Below the pieces are notes generated by a model, which searched no databases, was not told where the DNA came from, and worked only from the letters and a program-made list of their open reading frames with translations. A stretch of DNA of 18,707 nt. Origin: Thalassiosira profunda. Lineage: Eukaryota > Bacillariophyta > Thalassiosirophyceae > Thalassiosirales > Thalassiosiraceae. A program made the position numbers and the translations under genes. The stretch lies in assembly GCA_036939355.1 (NCBI GenBank), contig JALLAP010000668.1, positions 1-18,707 on the forward strand, written 5' to 3'. Positions 1 to 9,221 of this stretch are shown one piece after another; position 1 is the first letter of the stretch, and every line of letters begins with the position of its first letter.

Positions 1-1
1 C

Positions 2-2226
2 CGCAGCAAGTCCCCCGTGAAGTGCTACGTCCTCGACTGCCACCGCCCCTACCACCTCGCCAACGTCCACGCCGGCAAGAACGTGGTCCTCTTCAACGAC
101 CGTCCCTTCGAGGACGGGGAGGTGCCCAGCGACGGCGACGACCTCAGCGGCGACGGGGGGAGCAGCTCCGAGAGCGAGAGCGACAGCGACGAGAGCGAGA
201 GCGACGAGGAGGACGGTCCGGGCGGGCGCGGGAGGGACGGGAGCGAGAGCGAGGGAGAGGAGGAGTTCGAGCTGGACGCGGAGGAGCGGGAGGGGGCCGA
301 GGAGAGTGAGAGCGACGACGAGCGGCGGGCCAAGCGGCAGAGGCGGGACGTCGACCCGTCTGACGATCCGGCCCGGGACGACCTCCAGGACAGCGACGAC
401 GACGAGGACGACGACGCGAAGAAGAAGGACGCGGGCCGCAACGTCCTCGACACGACGGCCGCCACGGCCGACCTCACCGCGACCCTCGACGAGACCCTCG
501 ACGCCGCGGACGACCCCCCAACCCAGACCTCCTCTAACCAGCCCGTGCCCCTCCGCGAGCTCCGCGCCCAACGCCGCCGCCGCGTCCGCCTCCACTACGC
601 CTCCGGTTCCTACCACGCCTCCCCCGCCGCCTGGACGGCCTACGCCCTCGCCCGCCAGCTCCGCTTCGGCGACGCCCCCGACCTCCTCTGGCTCGCGTGC
701 GTGGGCGTCGCGGACGCCCACCTCCACGGCCGCCTCGACGTCGGGGGGTACGCCGCCCTGACGGTCGATTTGAAGCGGCACGTGGCGCGGCTTTTCCCCA
801 ACGAGTTGGTGGATGGCGCGGGACGGGCGGTGTACGCGGAGGAGCTGGAGGGGGCGGACGGATTGGGACCGGGCGGCGCCACGAGGCTGCAGCTGAGCGA
901 GAACGGGCGGATCATGACGAGCGACGAGTACAAGTTCATGCTGCTCCGGCACACGTCGCTGTGGGACGCGCTGCTCCACTCGGACTACGTGGCGAGCAGA
1001 TTGCAGGTGTGGACGGGGGCGGGAAGGCGGCGGCTGATGGAATTGCTGGCCCGGATGGGATTCCCGCTGGATCGGTGCCGGCAGCCGTGGGCGTTCGTGG
1101 GGCCGAAGGCGCGGGCGCGGCTCAAGGGCCGNATTCCCGCTGGATCGGTGCCGGCAGCCGTGGGCGTTCGTGGGGCCGAAGGCGCGGTCGCGGCTCAAGG
1201 GCCGGCTGGAAGAGTGCGCCGAGGTGAGATGACTTGATCGTGTCATTCGTTGTTTCCGTACGTACGTACCGGCGCTGACAGCGCTTTCCTACTTATGAAT
1301 TTAAGGAGTACGGCCTCGAGAATGTGTCGTACACGGGCTTCGTCCGGTGCACCGGCTACCGCTCCCTCCTCTCGGCGAGCGACATGTCGTACGCCGTGAC
1401 CGCCCTCCTCGAATGCTCCGCCGCGGCCATGGACGGTGGCCGGGACGCCGGCGACGACGCCCTCGACGAGGACGAGCGCGAGGACCGCGAGACCATCGCG
1501 GCGTTCAACGTGGCCTTCGACGCGCTCAACTCCAACGGCGGACCGTCGCCCGCCGCGGCCGGGGCCCCGGCGACCGCGGAGGGAGGCGCGGAGGGAGGCG
1601 CGGAGGGCGGCGCCCTCGCCAGCCTCGTCAACGGCGGCGACCTGACCGGCACGACGGGCCTCGGCGCCGGCCTCCGCCTCGCCATGACGCTCCAGCGCAC
1701 CGTCATGTCCGCGGCGCGGAACCTCGTCGACCGGAACGCCATCACAAGGCTGAGCCACTTCCGGTACGCGTACCTGCACTGCTCCGGGGGCGGCGGGGCC
1801 GGGAGCGGCGGGGCCGGCGCCCGGGTCGTGACCCCCGACGGGGCGCACAAGAACGGGGACGCGGCCGCGGCGGCGGCGCGGGACCAATTCCACGTCTTCG
1901 CCAAGCCGCTGGTCCTGGCCCGCCTCGCGCGGTTCCTCGCCGACGTCCACCGCGAGAACGGCCGGTGGACCGGCGCGCGGGCGCGGCCCCTCGTCCTCCT
2001 GGCCGAGAAGCCGCGGGCGGGGAGCTACGTCGTGGCGGGGTACGAGTGCCCCGAGGAGGCGGGGAGCGTGGTCAGGAACGGGTTCGGGCAGAACTTCGCG
2101 CTGGCCGCTAAGAGCATGCGGGGGTCGTTTCGGTTCGACGGCTTCGATTCGAACGTGGTGGAGGTGGCGGCGAAGGACGTGCAGAAGTTTCTGGAGCAGT
2201 TGCACTACCTCCTGGAGCAGGCGTAG
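2..2226 (+). CDS. CDC45: Cdc45, DNA replication helicase subunit (5'-partial, frame broken by assembly artefact)
   Basis: Cdc45 joins MCM2-7 and GINS in the nuclear CMG replicative helicase. The window opens inside the gene: frame 2 reads RSKSPV and then a Cdc45-type DCHRPYHLANVH segment (animal Cdc45 has DTHRPxNxxNVY). A very long Asp/Glu/Ser-rich loop follows (about nt 110-430), then the conserved block around LWDALLHSDYVASRLQVW and ELLARMGFPLDRCRQPW. Exon 1 ends at 1223 (GAG), an 82-bp phase-0 intron runs 1224-1305 (GTGAGA...TTAAG), and exon 2 runs 1306-2226 (TAG), ending in the family's typical segment SFRFDGFDSNVVEVAAKD and FLEQLHYLL. A 72-bp stretch is repeated either side of an N at 1132 and shifts the frame; dropping one copy plus the N (73 nt) restores it into the intron donor in the right phase. 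The N-terminal DHH-like part lies upstream. Identification is firm; the break is probably not biological. Confidence 0.93.
1060..1204. repeat. 72-bp direct duplication flanking a single N: probable assembly join
   Basis: Positions 1060-1131 and 1133-1204 are the same 72 bases apart from one mismatch (g in copy 1, t at 1188). They are separated by the only ambiguous base in the window (1132). The unit lies inside the CDC45 coding exon, and the 73-nt offset shifts the frame so that the copy-2 translation runs into a stop at 1235-1237. Two overlapping contig ends joined without being collapsed would give this pattern. A true tandem duplication is possible but would disable an essential gene. Confidence 0.85.
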
Positions 2227-2550
2227 ATAGGCGACACTGCAGATATTGAAGGAGCGGGCGCGTGGGGCGCTGTGCTTCGCAGAGGCTGCAGTTGGTGTCA
2301 TCTCCAGCCAGAGGCAGATGGCGAGGATATTTCATAGATTGGGTTGTCTCACAATGTAAAGGAGGCAGGAGGAAGCAAATAATGCTATCTAATGATGTGA
2401 TCGTTAGTAGCGCCCTGTGTCTTCCTCCTCAGAAACGATGATCTATGAAATACCCCAAGCGATGTCCACGTCACCACAACCACTTTCGCTACCTCGAGCT
2501 TCCCTCTTCTCTGCTGACCCTTTTCAGTATTCTGTCCCTACACCGAACGA
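2227..2550. other. Convergent intergenic region between CDC45 and the RBR ligase gene
   Basis: This 324-bp stretch lies between two facing stop codons and should hold both 3' UTRs. I see no credible gene. The only structure is a perfect 12-nt inverted repeat (2328-2339 against 2441-2452) with about 100 bp between the arms. The base composition is more AT-rich than the flanking coding DNA. Confidence 0.7.
2328..2452. repeat. 12-nt inverted repeat with about 100-bp spacer
   Basis: TATTTCATAGAT at 2328-2339 is the exact reverse complement of ATCTATGAAATA at 2441-2452. It lies between the convergent gene ends. It could form a long-loop hairpin in either 3' UTR or be chance; no target-site duplication or transposon ends accompany it. 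Confidence 0.4.
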
Positions 2551-4755
2551 TTATGCCCCTTCATCGGTGGATCTCGCCATCGCCGCGCGAAGTTGATCGT
2601 CTTCGGCTGCCGTTCGTGCCGACCTTTCGATGGCTTCGGTCACCAGTCGCTGCTCCAGCTCGTCGGGATCTACGGCATCGTCTTCGTCACCATCCTCATC
2701 GCGACCGGGGGCGGTAGCTTCGAGCGCCATTTCAACCTGGCGCTGCTCGAGGGCATTGGCAAACGCCCCTCCTCCTCCTCCTCCTCCTCCTCCTCCTTCT
2801 CCTCCACGTCCACGGGCTTCGTCCTCCTCGTGGTACTGAATGAAATCGGACCTGTCGATGAGGTGGTCGGTGTCGGTCGACACAACCTCGTTGCAAGTGT
2901 AGCCGCAATTCTCGATTGAATCGAAGGTGACGAAAGCACCAATGAACGCCTTGTCCCCTACCTCCTCGCGGACAGCCTGCAACAGCTTGATTGTTTTGAA
3001 GCGATGGAGGTAGTCCAGGCATCTCTCGTCATCATTGAAGTCCTCGTCCCTGGCGTTCTCTTCCCAGTTGGGACCAAGCCAATTCAGATCGATCTCGAGG
3101 ATCTGCGTGAGGTACATCGGGCACCTGTTCTCGTTCGTCTCCCAATCGCGGTTGTGCAGATAGATGTCGTTTACGCGTCCGCCTTCATTTGGAAGAGCTT
3201 TGTCGCACTGCACCACGGAGAGGCCGCAGACGTAGCACCACTCGGTCGAACATTTGGTGCACGACATGTGGGTACAAGCCTCGTCTTTGCGACCGGCCAG
3301 CTTGCACGAAGGACAGCGCATTTTGCTACCCTCTTCAATCGCCTCTTCGATCAACGCCTTTGGCTTTCGCAGCCTCGCGCAAACGTGATGCTCTGATTTG
3401 GCGATGTCGAACTTCACCGCGCCCTGCGGCAGGTCTTTGTTGCACACACGGCATGACCCGCACTCGCAGTGAGGACACCACCAAAGAACGGGATCGTCGG
3501 ATACCACTTCAAAGAGCCCACACTCCTTGCACTCAATGAGTTCTTCGCCGGGCTTCAATGCCGTCCGTGCGGCATGAGCACGGAAGGTCTTCTGCTGCTG
3601 AGCCGAGAGCTGACGTTCGAAGAGATCGATGCTCATGAGCGCCTTGCAATGCGGGCATTTGGGCGGGTAGGAGGTATCTAAATCGGACATGACCGAGTTG
3701 ACTGTATCGAACCAGAAAGATACCGCTCGTCAATTGGCACACATAAAAGGATTGGACACCCCCCCCGCTGAAACAAGATACTCACCCCAACACCCAGAAC
3801 ACTCGAAGCACATGTAGTGCGACGACGGGCAGCAGAACGACACGCCACCATCTCCCTGCACCGTGAACTCGCACAGGCAAATCGAACACTCCTCCTCACG
3901 CTGCTCTGCACCCTTGCCCTTCCCTCCTCCTTTGGCGCCCACGCCACCACGGGCCACGCGGGCATTTCTCGCCCGTTCGACCGCAGCCGCAGCTGCGGCC
4001 CTCTGCAGGGCCCGACGCCTCTTCACGCTCCGCCTCGCCCTCAGGACCGCCAAATCCGTTTCCTCGTCGCTCCCGCTCGTCTTCTTGCCCCCGAAGATCC
4101 CCCAGTACGCATTGTGTTTCGCGGCATCGATGCATTCCAGCTTGTGGATGGGATGGTACCTAAAAACGGAGAATTGAAACGAGTTCGTCAGTTGGCGCAG
4201 CTCGTAAAGAGTTTTGTCGCCAATTGACCCAAACGTACCTAACCTGACACTGCGTATTGCAGTAGCGAATGAGTCGGCACCTCGAGCAGCTGTACGGAGC
4301 GTCCGGGGAGAAACAGTTCGCGCAAGGCCGGACGACCTCGGTAACGTCGACGTTCCACGCCCGCTGGAGCGCCGCCAAGGTAGGCGCGGGGGTGGTGGAA
4401 TTCACGGTACGACGGGCAAGCGGGCGCCCAGCAGGGGCGTTGTTCTCGGAATCCTCGGACTCGGATTCATCGTCCTCCCCCGACCCATCTTCGGAAGAGT
4501 AGTCGGAATCGTCCTCCGAATCGTAGCTTTCCTCTTCCCTGCTGTCGGGAGGCCTCACTGGCTGGTAGGTATTGCCACCATTGTCGTCGTCGTCGTCGCT
4601 CTCCGAATCCGAGCTAGCAAAATGATCCTTTCGATACCGAATCCAAGAGAGTGGATAAGGAAATGATGTTGGAGCAAAGGGATAAGTAATTGCAAAAGGC
4701 AGATCAGACTTACCCACTTGGAGTAGTCGACCGTGCCGGGCCGTTTGGAGGACAT
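2551..4755 (-). CDS. MYND-RING-IBR-Rcat protein, probable RBR-type E3 ubiquitin ligase with C-terminal UIM-like motifs
   Basis: Four exons read on the minus strand: 4755-4714, 4627-4239, 4159-3786 and 3701-2551. Introns are 86, 79 and 84 bp, and the product is 651 aa. ATG 4755 is the first ATG in its frame. In order: short N-terminus (DYSKW), acidic Ser-rich region (about 17-75), MYND zinc finger (Cys116, 119, 128, 131, 137, 141, His149, Cys153), basic/Ala-rich coiled stretch (about 180-230), RING1 (Cys235 to Cys287), IBR (Cys326 to Cys376) and Rcat/RING2 (Cys398 to Cys427). In RBR ligases ubiquitin passes from E2 to a cysteine in Rcat; Cys411 in EACTHMSC sits where parkin has its catalytic Cys. 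A poly-Gly run precedes three UIM-like motifs. MYND fingers bind proline-rich partners, so this one may recruit substrate (inference). Its substrate is unknown. Ligase assignment is fairly sure; the MYND fusion rests on good splice junctions. Confidence 0.85.
2560..2748 (-). other. Three UIM-like ubiquitin-interacting motifs in the RBR ligase tail
   Basis: The last 65 residues hold three segments spaced about 31 and 17 residues apart. They are [12 protein letters not shown] (587-598; nt 2748-2713), [12 protein letters not shown] (618-629; nt 2655-2620) and [15 protein letters not shown] (635-649; nt 2604-2560). The UIM consensus is an acidic triplet, x, hydrophobic, x, x, Ala, hydrophobic, x, x, Ser, x, x, acidic. 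The last segment fits at every position. The first two keep the hydrophobic-xx-Ala-hydrophobic-xx-Ser/Thr core but have weaker acidic triplets. Confidence 0.65.
2768..2805 (-). repeat. CCT trinucleotide repeat coding a poly-Gly linker
   Basis: Ten uninterrupted CCT units (2768-2797) are followed by an imperfect unit. On the coding (minus) strand they read as GGA codons, giving a Gly-rich linker between the zinc-finger core and the UIM-like tail of the RBR ligase. It is a candidate length-polymorphic microsatellite. Confidence 0.85.
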
Positions 4756-5530
4756 GGCGACGTTGTCAAGCTTCACTTTACGGGCACCAAAGAGAAATGA
4801 GGTGAGCACCAGGGAATGACGTCAAGGAAATAGAGACACGAAATGCGCGAGGGCCGGAGGCAATGACACGTGTACACATCATATGCATATTTACAACCGC
4901 GCAGCGTGCCCCCCCAAAGAAGAAAAACAGGCACTCTATTCCCCTCATATTGATGCTCACGAGCCCTGGTGATTGCAGAAAGGCGTCGGGTATTACGGTC
5001 GATGGTCCACGCAGAACACGCGGAACCCGCCGACAGCCGAAATACTCCGCGCAGGCAGCCCCCGCCGCCCAGCCGCGTATCCCGGCGTTGCGCACCACTC
5101 ACCAAAATATCCAAGTAAGCAGGCACAGCCAATATTCCCTACGTCGACACGGACAAGGCCTCCTTGACCGGAGAGGGGCAGGCGGGATGGGGGGGTGTGC
5201 ACCAAAGCGGAAGCGAGCAACTTTGACGTGAAAGTGGATCTTGGATCTTTTGCAACTACAACGTAGAAATTTTAGGTACTAAGTACAGGCTCAAAGCCTC
5301 TGCCTCCTCCACCCCCAGAACTTTCCTGGTCTCGCCACTGATGCATTGCTATCAGAGTGGCCGACACTGCTCGTCGCTCGCTTTCTTTCATGTCGCTCAA
5401 TAGGAGAGCAACTTCGGCGCAAAGACTCGGTACTGGCACCCCTCTCGGGCATGCACGCACTCTCTTCGGGACGACGGCCCCGTTCTCTTGCTGCGTGTTT
5501 GTATCCCCACTGCAATGCCCCACCGCTCTG
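4756..5530. promoter_or_regulatory. Upstream region of the RBR ligase gene; no gene recognised
   Basis: This 775-bp stretch separates the RBR ligase start (reading left) from the 3' end of the cupin-like gene. It should hold the ligase promoter and 5' UTR plus the cupin 3' UTR. Visible motifs are a perfect TGACGTCA palindrome (4817-4824), a CACGTG E-box (4867-4872) and, on the minus strand, an AT-rich TATA-like patch near 4880-4895. A TTTGCAA heptamer lies at 5249-5255. Open frames here on either strand look random in composition and match nothing I know. A donor-like GTGAGT on the minus strand near 5100 could mark a 5'-UTR intron, but that is unproven. Confidence 0.45.
4817..4824. promoter_or_regulatory. 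TGACGTCA palindrome (CRE/bZIP-type site)
   Basis: A perfect 8-bp CRE palindrome lies 62 bp upstream of the RBR ligase ATG. bZIP factors bind such sites, and related TGACGT elements control CO2/cAMP-responsive promoters in the diatom Phaeodactylum. Function here is inference from one short match; it might lie in the 5' UTR. Confidence 0.35.
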
Positions 5531-6100
5531 CTAGAACCCTCCCGCCCCCACCAGCAGCCCCGCGCAAAACACGAGCAAGAATCCCCCCACCAACAGCAGC
5601 TTCCCTCCCTCCTCGTAACTCGGCGTCAACACGATCATCCCCTCGTTCGCATCGTCCACCTCCCACAGGAGCTTCGCTTCCCCGTCCACTTCGACCAGCG
5701 TGCCCGGATATACACGCTGGTTCCCCATCCTCTGCCTCTCGCCGTTGTCGTCCATGTAGTCGATGGTCACGCGCCCTCTCCCCTCGAGGATGTATCTTGT
5801 GGCGATTCCGCCCTCAGGGACATCATCCGTCCAGGTCGACGAGTGATATTGCTGCGGCCAGTCGCGAATACCGATTTCCGCGGCGGCATCGGGCGTGGGG
5901 AAGGTTATCTCCACCGGCTTGGAGGTAGCCGCGAGGGCGTTGCCAACTCGGCTCGGCGGACGGCATGATGTTGATGGGGCGTTGCGTCTGTCGATGCATG
6001 CTCGTCGCGGGTGCACTGAGGACGGGCCGGGGGCGAAGGCGAGCGACGCCCCGGCCAGCGCCGCGAGGGCGAGGCATAGTGAGAGGGAGCGGAGGCCCAT
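5531..6100 (-). CDS. Plastid-targeted cupin-like protein with C-terminal membrane anchor
   Basis: Single exon, 189 aa, ATG at 6100 and TAG at 5531. Residues 1-21 form a signal peptide ending at ASLA, followed by Phe22 of an FAPG motif. This matches the ASAFAP rule for proteins crossing the four plastid membranes of diatoms. A Ser/Arg-rich transit peptide (about 22-60) follows. Residues about 62-160 resemble the small single-domain cupin fold of the DUF861/EutQ type: an RDWPQQYHSSTW lead, a YILEGRGRVTID strand pair and a late PGTLVEVDG turn. The usual glutamate before YILEG is not clearly present, so metal binding is doubtful. The last 25 residues (165-189) are a Gly/Leu-rich TM helix, suggesting a thylakoid or inner-envelope anchor (inference). 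The PDZ-protein gene diverges from it 681 bp away. Targeting is well supported; the cupin call is moderate and the role unknown. Confidence 0.8.
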   Translation of the reverse strand: MGLRSLSLCLALAALAGASLAFAPGPSSVHPRRACIDRRNAPSTSCRPPSRVGNALAATSKPVEITFPTPDAAAEIGIRDWPQQYHSSTWTDDVPEGGIATRYILEGRGRVTIDYMDDNGERQRMGNQRVYPGTLVEVDGEAKLLWEVDDANEGMIVLTPSYEEGGKLLLVGGFLLVFCAGLLVGAGGF

Positions 6101-6781
6101 TTTTCCGAGGCGAAGACAGGGGCCGCAACGAGCGGCCGCAACTTGATGGCTCTTGCCTTTTGCAACCCCTCCGGCAGACCTCCTGCTGCCTCGTTAGTCG
6201 TGGATCCAAGATCTGTCGATATGTATGAGTTCCCACGTTGATTTGGATCCGGCACGAGTAAGTTGCCCGCCAAAATAAATCGGAGGCTCGCCGCAAAATC
6301 CACCAGGAGCGGCACGCGGCTCTCCTGTACGCCTGTCGGGTCGGTCTTGTTTGATTGCACCACGCCCGCGGGGCCGCGGCTGTCAAGACCAAGGGGGGCG
6401 GTGGCATCGAACTGGCTCATAGAACGGCCATTGGATCCGACGATGGACCACTCGGACGATAAACGGACCAGCGGTGTCGGACCCTTGACCCCTGGAGCAG
6501 CCGCCAGCTCGACGATGATGCACGCCGCCACCTCTGCCGGTGCTGCCGACGGCCACGCCGGCCCCGGCAGGAGACGCCGCTGTTGCCCCTGGATTGACGA
6601 CGGGGCTCTTAGTGCTGCTGCTCTGTTTTTGAGCTCTTGCCTTCCATCTGCGGATGGTGCATCCTGCAGACGTCGAATTGCAAATGGGAGAGGCGGCAAA
6701 TATCCTGATGTAGACGTGCACCGCCGAAAGAGACGGCGGGCAACGACGCGACAAATCCCCCGCACGGGCCACCGATTTGCA
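6101..6781. promoter_or_regulatory. Divergent promoter region between the cupin-like and PDZ membrane protein genes
   Basis: This 681-bp stretch separates two divergent start codons and must contain both promoters. TTGCAA-type heptamers occur at 6159-6165 (about 60 bp upstream of the cupin-like ATG), 6678-6684, and 6776-6782, which overlaps the A of the PDZ-gene ATG. A long open frame on each strand crosses the region, but these are products of high GC and have no recognisable domain. Confidence 0.5.
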
Positions 6782-9221
6782 ATGCTACTGGCCCTGTTGG
6801 CGCTGGCGCTCCTCGGGAACGCCAGCGCCCTCGGCGGAAGCGCGGCCGCGCCGCGGCGGAGGGCGCTGCAAGTCTCCGACGCCCAATTCTGGTCCTCCAC
6901 CGCCCCCTGCGAAGAACGGCAGAACAAGGGCCAGTGCGAGAAGGACGCGCAGGGCAATCCGGGCGACCTCGAGTGCCTGTGGACGGGGAGTACATGCATC
7001 ACCCTGCCGATTCCAGGAGTGACGCAGCCGATGCCGCCGTCCGTGTCGCCGGCGCCGTCGCCTCCGACGCGGCCTCCGACGGCCAAGCCGACGGCGAGGC
7101 CGACGCGGCCGCCGACCACGATAAGGCCGACGGCGACGCCGGAACCGACGGATGTGCCTTCGGGGAGCCCGAGCGGGGCGCCCACGCGGAGGCCTACGAG
7201 AAAGGTGCGGAACGTTATTGTGTTGCTTGCTGCTTTGCTTCGCAAAAGGTGACACATGATGTGCTCAATCTCCATTTGCAATCTATTTGTTGCCCACAGC
7301 CGACGGTGAGCCCGAGCCGGTCGCCCTCGAAGGCCCCGACGCCGCCTCCCACCAATCAGGTAAGCTTTGCCCAATATTCACTTCATATGATGCACTTTTG
7401 TGTGTGGTGTTCTAGACTCTCATCCCTCTTCACTTTGTACAGCCGACGAAGAGGCCCAGCAGTTCGCCTTCTGCCGTGCCTTCCGCAGAACCGAGCGGAT
7501 CGCCTTCTGAGCATCCTTCTGCTTCTCCAACGTGAGTTGAATGCATTGCCACTGAACGAAATCGGTTGGTTCGTCTACTCATGTCTTTCTCCTTGTCAAC
7601 CACAAGATATCAACCGAGCCGGAGCCCATCTTTGAGTCCGACAGAAACGTTGAGACCAACCCCGCTCATCTGGCCAAGCGCATCGCCCACTGAATCTGCG
7701 TACCCAACGTCCCATCCTTCGGCATTCCCTTCATTCTTTCCCAGCGTCGAGCCGTCGGCACCTCCGAGCCTTTCGCCGTCGACGAGCCCCACTCCGTCGC
7801 CGACGAAGAAATCTTCGCCGGGCACCTCGACTCCCACCACTACTGCTCCGACTTCGCCGAAACCTACCGATCAAAATCGAATGTACACAGTGGATTCGGT
7901 GATGACATTGAATGGCCTCGGCGAGCAGATGGATGGCGAAGCGGAGGAGGCGTGGATTGATGTGACGCAAGACAGAATCCGGAACAAAACGGAGAATTTA
8001 ATTGGCGACGCCGCCGGAAGTGACTTGGTTGTGACAGTATCCATTGCAAAGCAGGAGGCTTCGAGTGGTCGGGGGTTGGAAGGGATGTCTATGATGAGGT
8101 ATGGCTCCTTTACGTTCGGCGATACGCAACAACAGCATCGGAATTTGCGGAGGTCGCAATCCTCCTCGCTGCAAATCGACTACACAACCAACATCTCGTT
8201 CAATTCGGACGAGGAGTGGGACGACCAAGCAAACGACATGGTGGCCGACGGCTTTCGAACGCCAGCGCAGCAGGAGGAATACATTGGATTGCTCCAGGCG
8301 GCCGACAGCAGCACCTTTGACAGCGTCAACAGCATGACGCTGGAGGTAGATGGAGAGCTAGTAACAGAGACGGAGGATTCGAATCCGGTGAAGTCGGGGG
8401 ACAACACAATGTGGATCGCGATCGGTTGTGCCGTAGGTGGGGCGCTGTTTCTCATTGCAGCGGTTGTGGTAGGCACTCGATCCTACGGAAGAAACAGGGG
8501 AGGCAATGCCGCCCAAAAGCAGAGCAAGTCTTCCGTCCCGCAGGATCGAACGGCCTCCGGCGCTTTTCCCACCTCTCCTCCGAGGGAAGCGTTCCATCCT
8601 GCGTCGTCCCAACCCTCGCCGACGACAACTCAGGGCTATTTTGGCACGATAGAATCGCGCGAGGGCGAGGACGACGTCAGTACTCTTGGAGATCCTTATA
8701 TTGGAGAAGTATCCGCCGAACCTCGCGCAGACCAGACGGTTGCTGAGAGCATGATCTCTTCCGAGCAGGAGATGTACGTCTTTGGGGTTGGGAGGGAACG
8801 GCTCATGACGGGCGGCTCGTCGACCGCCCCGAGCAAGCACGGGATGGAGAGCACCGCCACCGGTGCGCACAGCAATCCCAGCCGGATGATGTTCGGAGAG
8901 GATCCGACGCTCGAGGATGCATTCCAAGGCTCGCCGTTGCCGTACGAGAATCCATCCGCGCTCCAACGTCTGAGCGTCGTGGCGCCTTCGGGCAAGCTGG
9001 GCATCGTGATCGACAACCAGACGGGCGACATGCCGGTGGTGCACGCCATCAAGGAGACGAGCCCGCTTAACGGGAAGATGAATGTAGGCGACCTGCTCAT
9101 CTCCGTAGACGGGATCGATTGTCGAGGCATGACGGCCGTGCAGGTGTCGAGACTGATTTCCTCGAGGAGCCATCATGAAGCGAGGACGCTCATCGTATTG
9201 CGAGGCGCGGGCAGTTGCTGA
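6782..9221 (+). CDS. Type I membrane protein: Cys-rich module, Pro/Ser/Thr stalk, SEA-like segment, TM, cytosolic PDZ
   Basis: Exons 6782-7204, 7300-7359, 7443-7531 and 7607-9221 give 728 aa; introns are 95, 83 and 75 bp. ATG 6782 begins a clear signal peptide (MLLALLALALLGNASA). A four-Cys module follows (Cys43, 52, 65, 72), then a Pro/Ser/Thr-rich stalk of about 205 residues (76-281) full of PTxxP and PSxSP units. This is a likely O-glycosylated rod. Residues 283-413 resemble the membrane-proximal SEA-like region of many diatom surface proteins. A TM helix spans about 460-482 and a Ser-rich cytosolic linker 483-645. A PDZ domain (648-724) carries the carboxylate-binding-loop sequence KLGIVID, then GDLLISVDGIDCRGM. 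PDZ domains bind C-terminal peptides, so the tail probably scaffolds cytosolic partners. The frame is open upstream to 6263, but an earlier start would bury the signal peptide. Ligand unknown; it may sense or anchor wall material (inference). Confidence 0.85.

Noticed and set aside
49..477. 142-codon Ser-rich open frame antisense to the CDC45 acidic loop
   Set aside because: It is simply the complement of Asp/Glu/Ser codon runs in the CDC45 acidic loop.
4773..5132. Minus-strand open frame and a GTGAGT donor upstream of the RBR ligase, considered as an extra first exon
   Set aside because: No convincing acceptor in phase, and the ATG at 4755 followed by DYSKW gives a sensible N-terminus. A 5'-UTR intron remains possible but is not supported.
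6251..6258. GGCACGAG, identical to part of a classic cDNA cloning adaptor, next to a GGATCC site
   Set aside because: An 8-mer match can arise by chance, and there is no vector sequence on either side.
6263..6781. Earlier start for the PDZ membrane protein in the same frame
   Set aside because: It would place about 170 non-conserved, Arg-rich residues before an obvious signal peptide at 6782.
5905..7374. 489-codon open frame on the minus strand across the cupin/PDZ divergent region
   Set aside because: It overlaps the PDZ-gene signal peptide exon and the cupin-like leader in other frames, has Arg/Gly/Ala-rich GC-driven composition and no domain. It is a shadow of high GC content.
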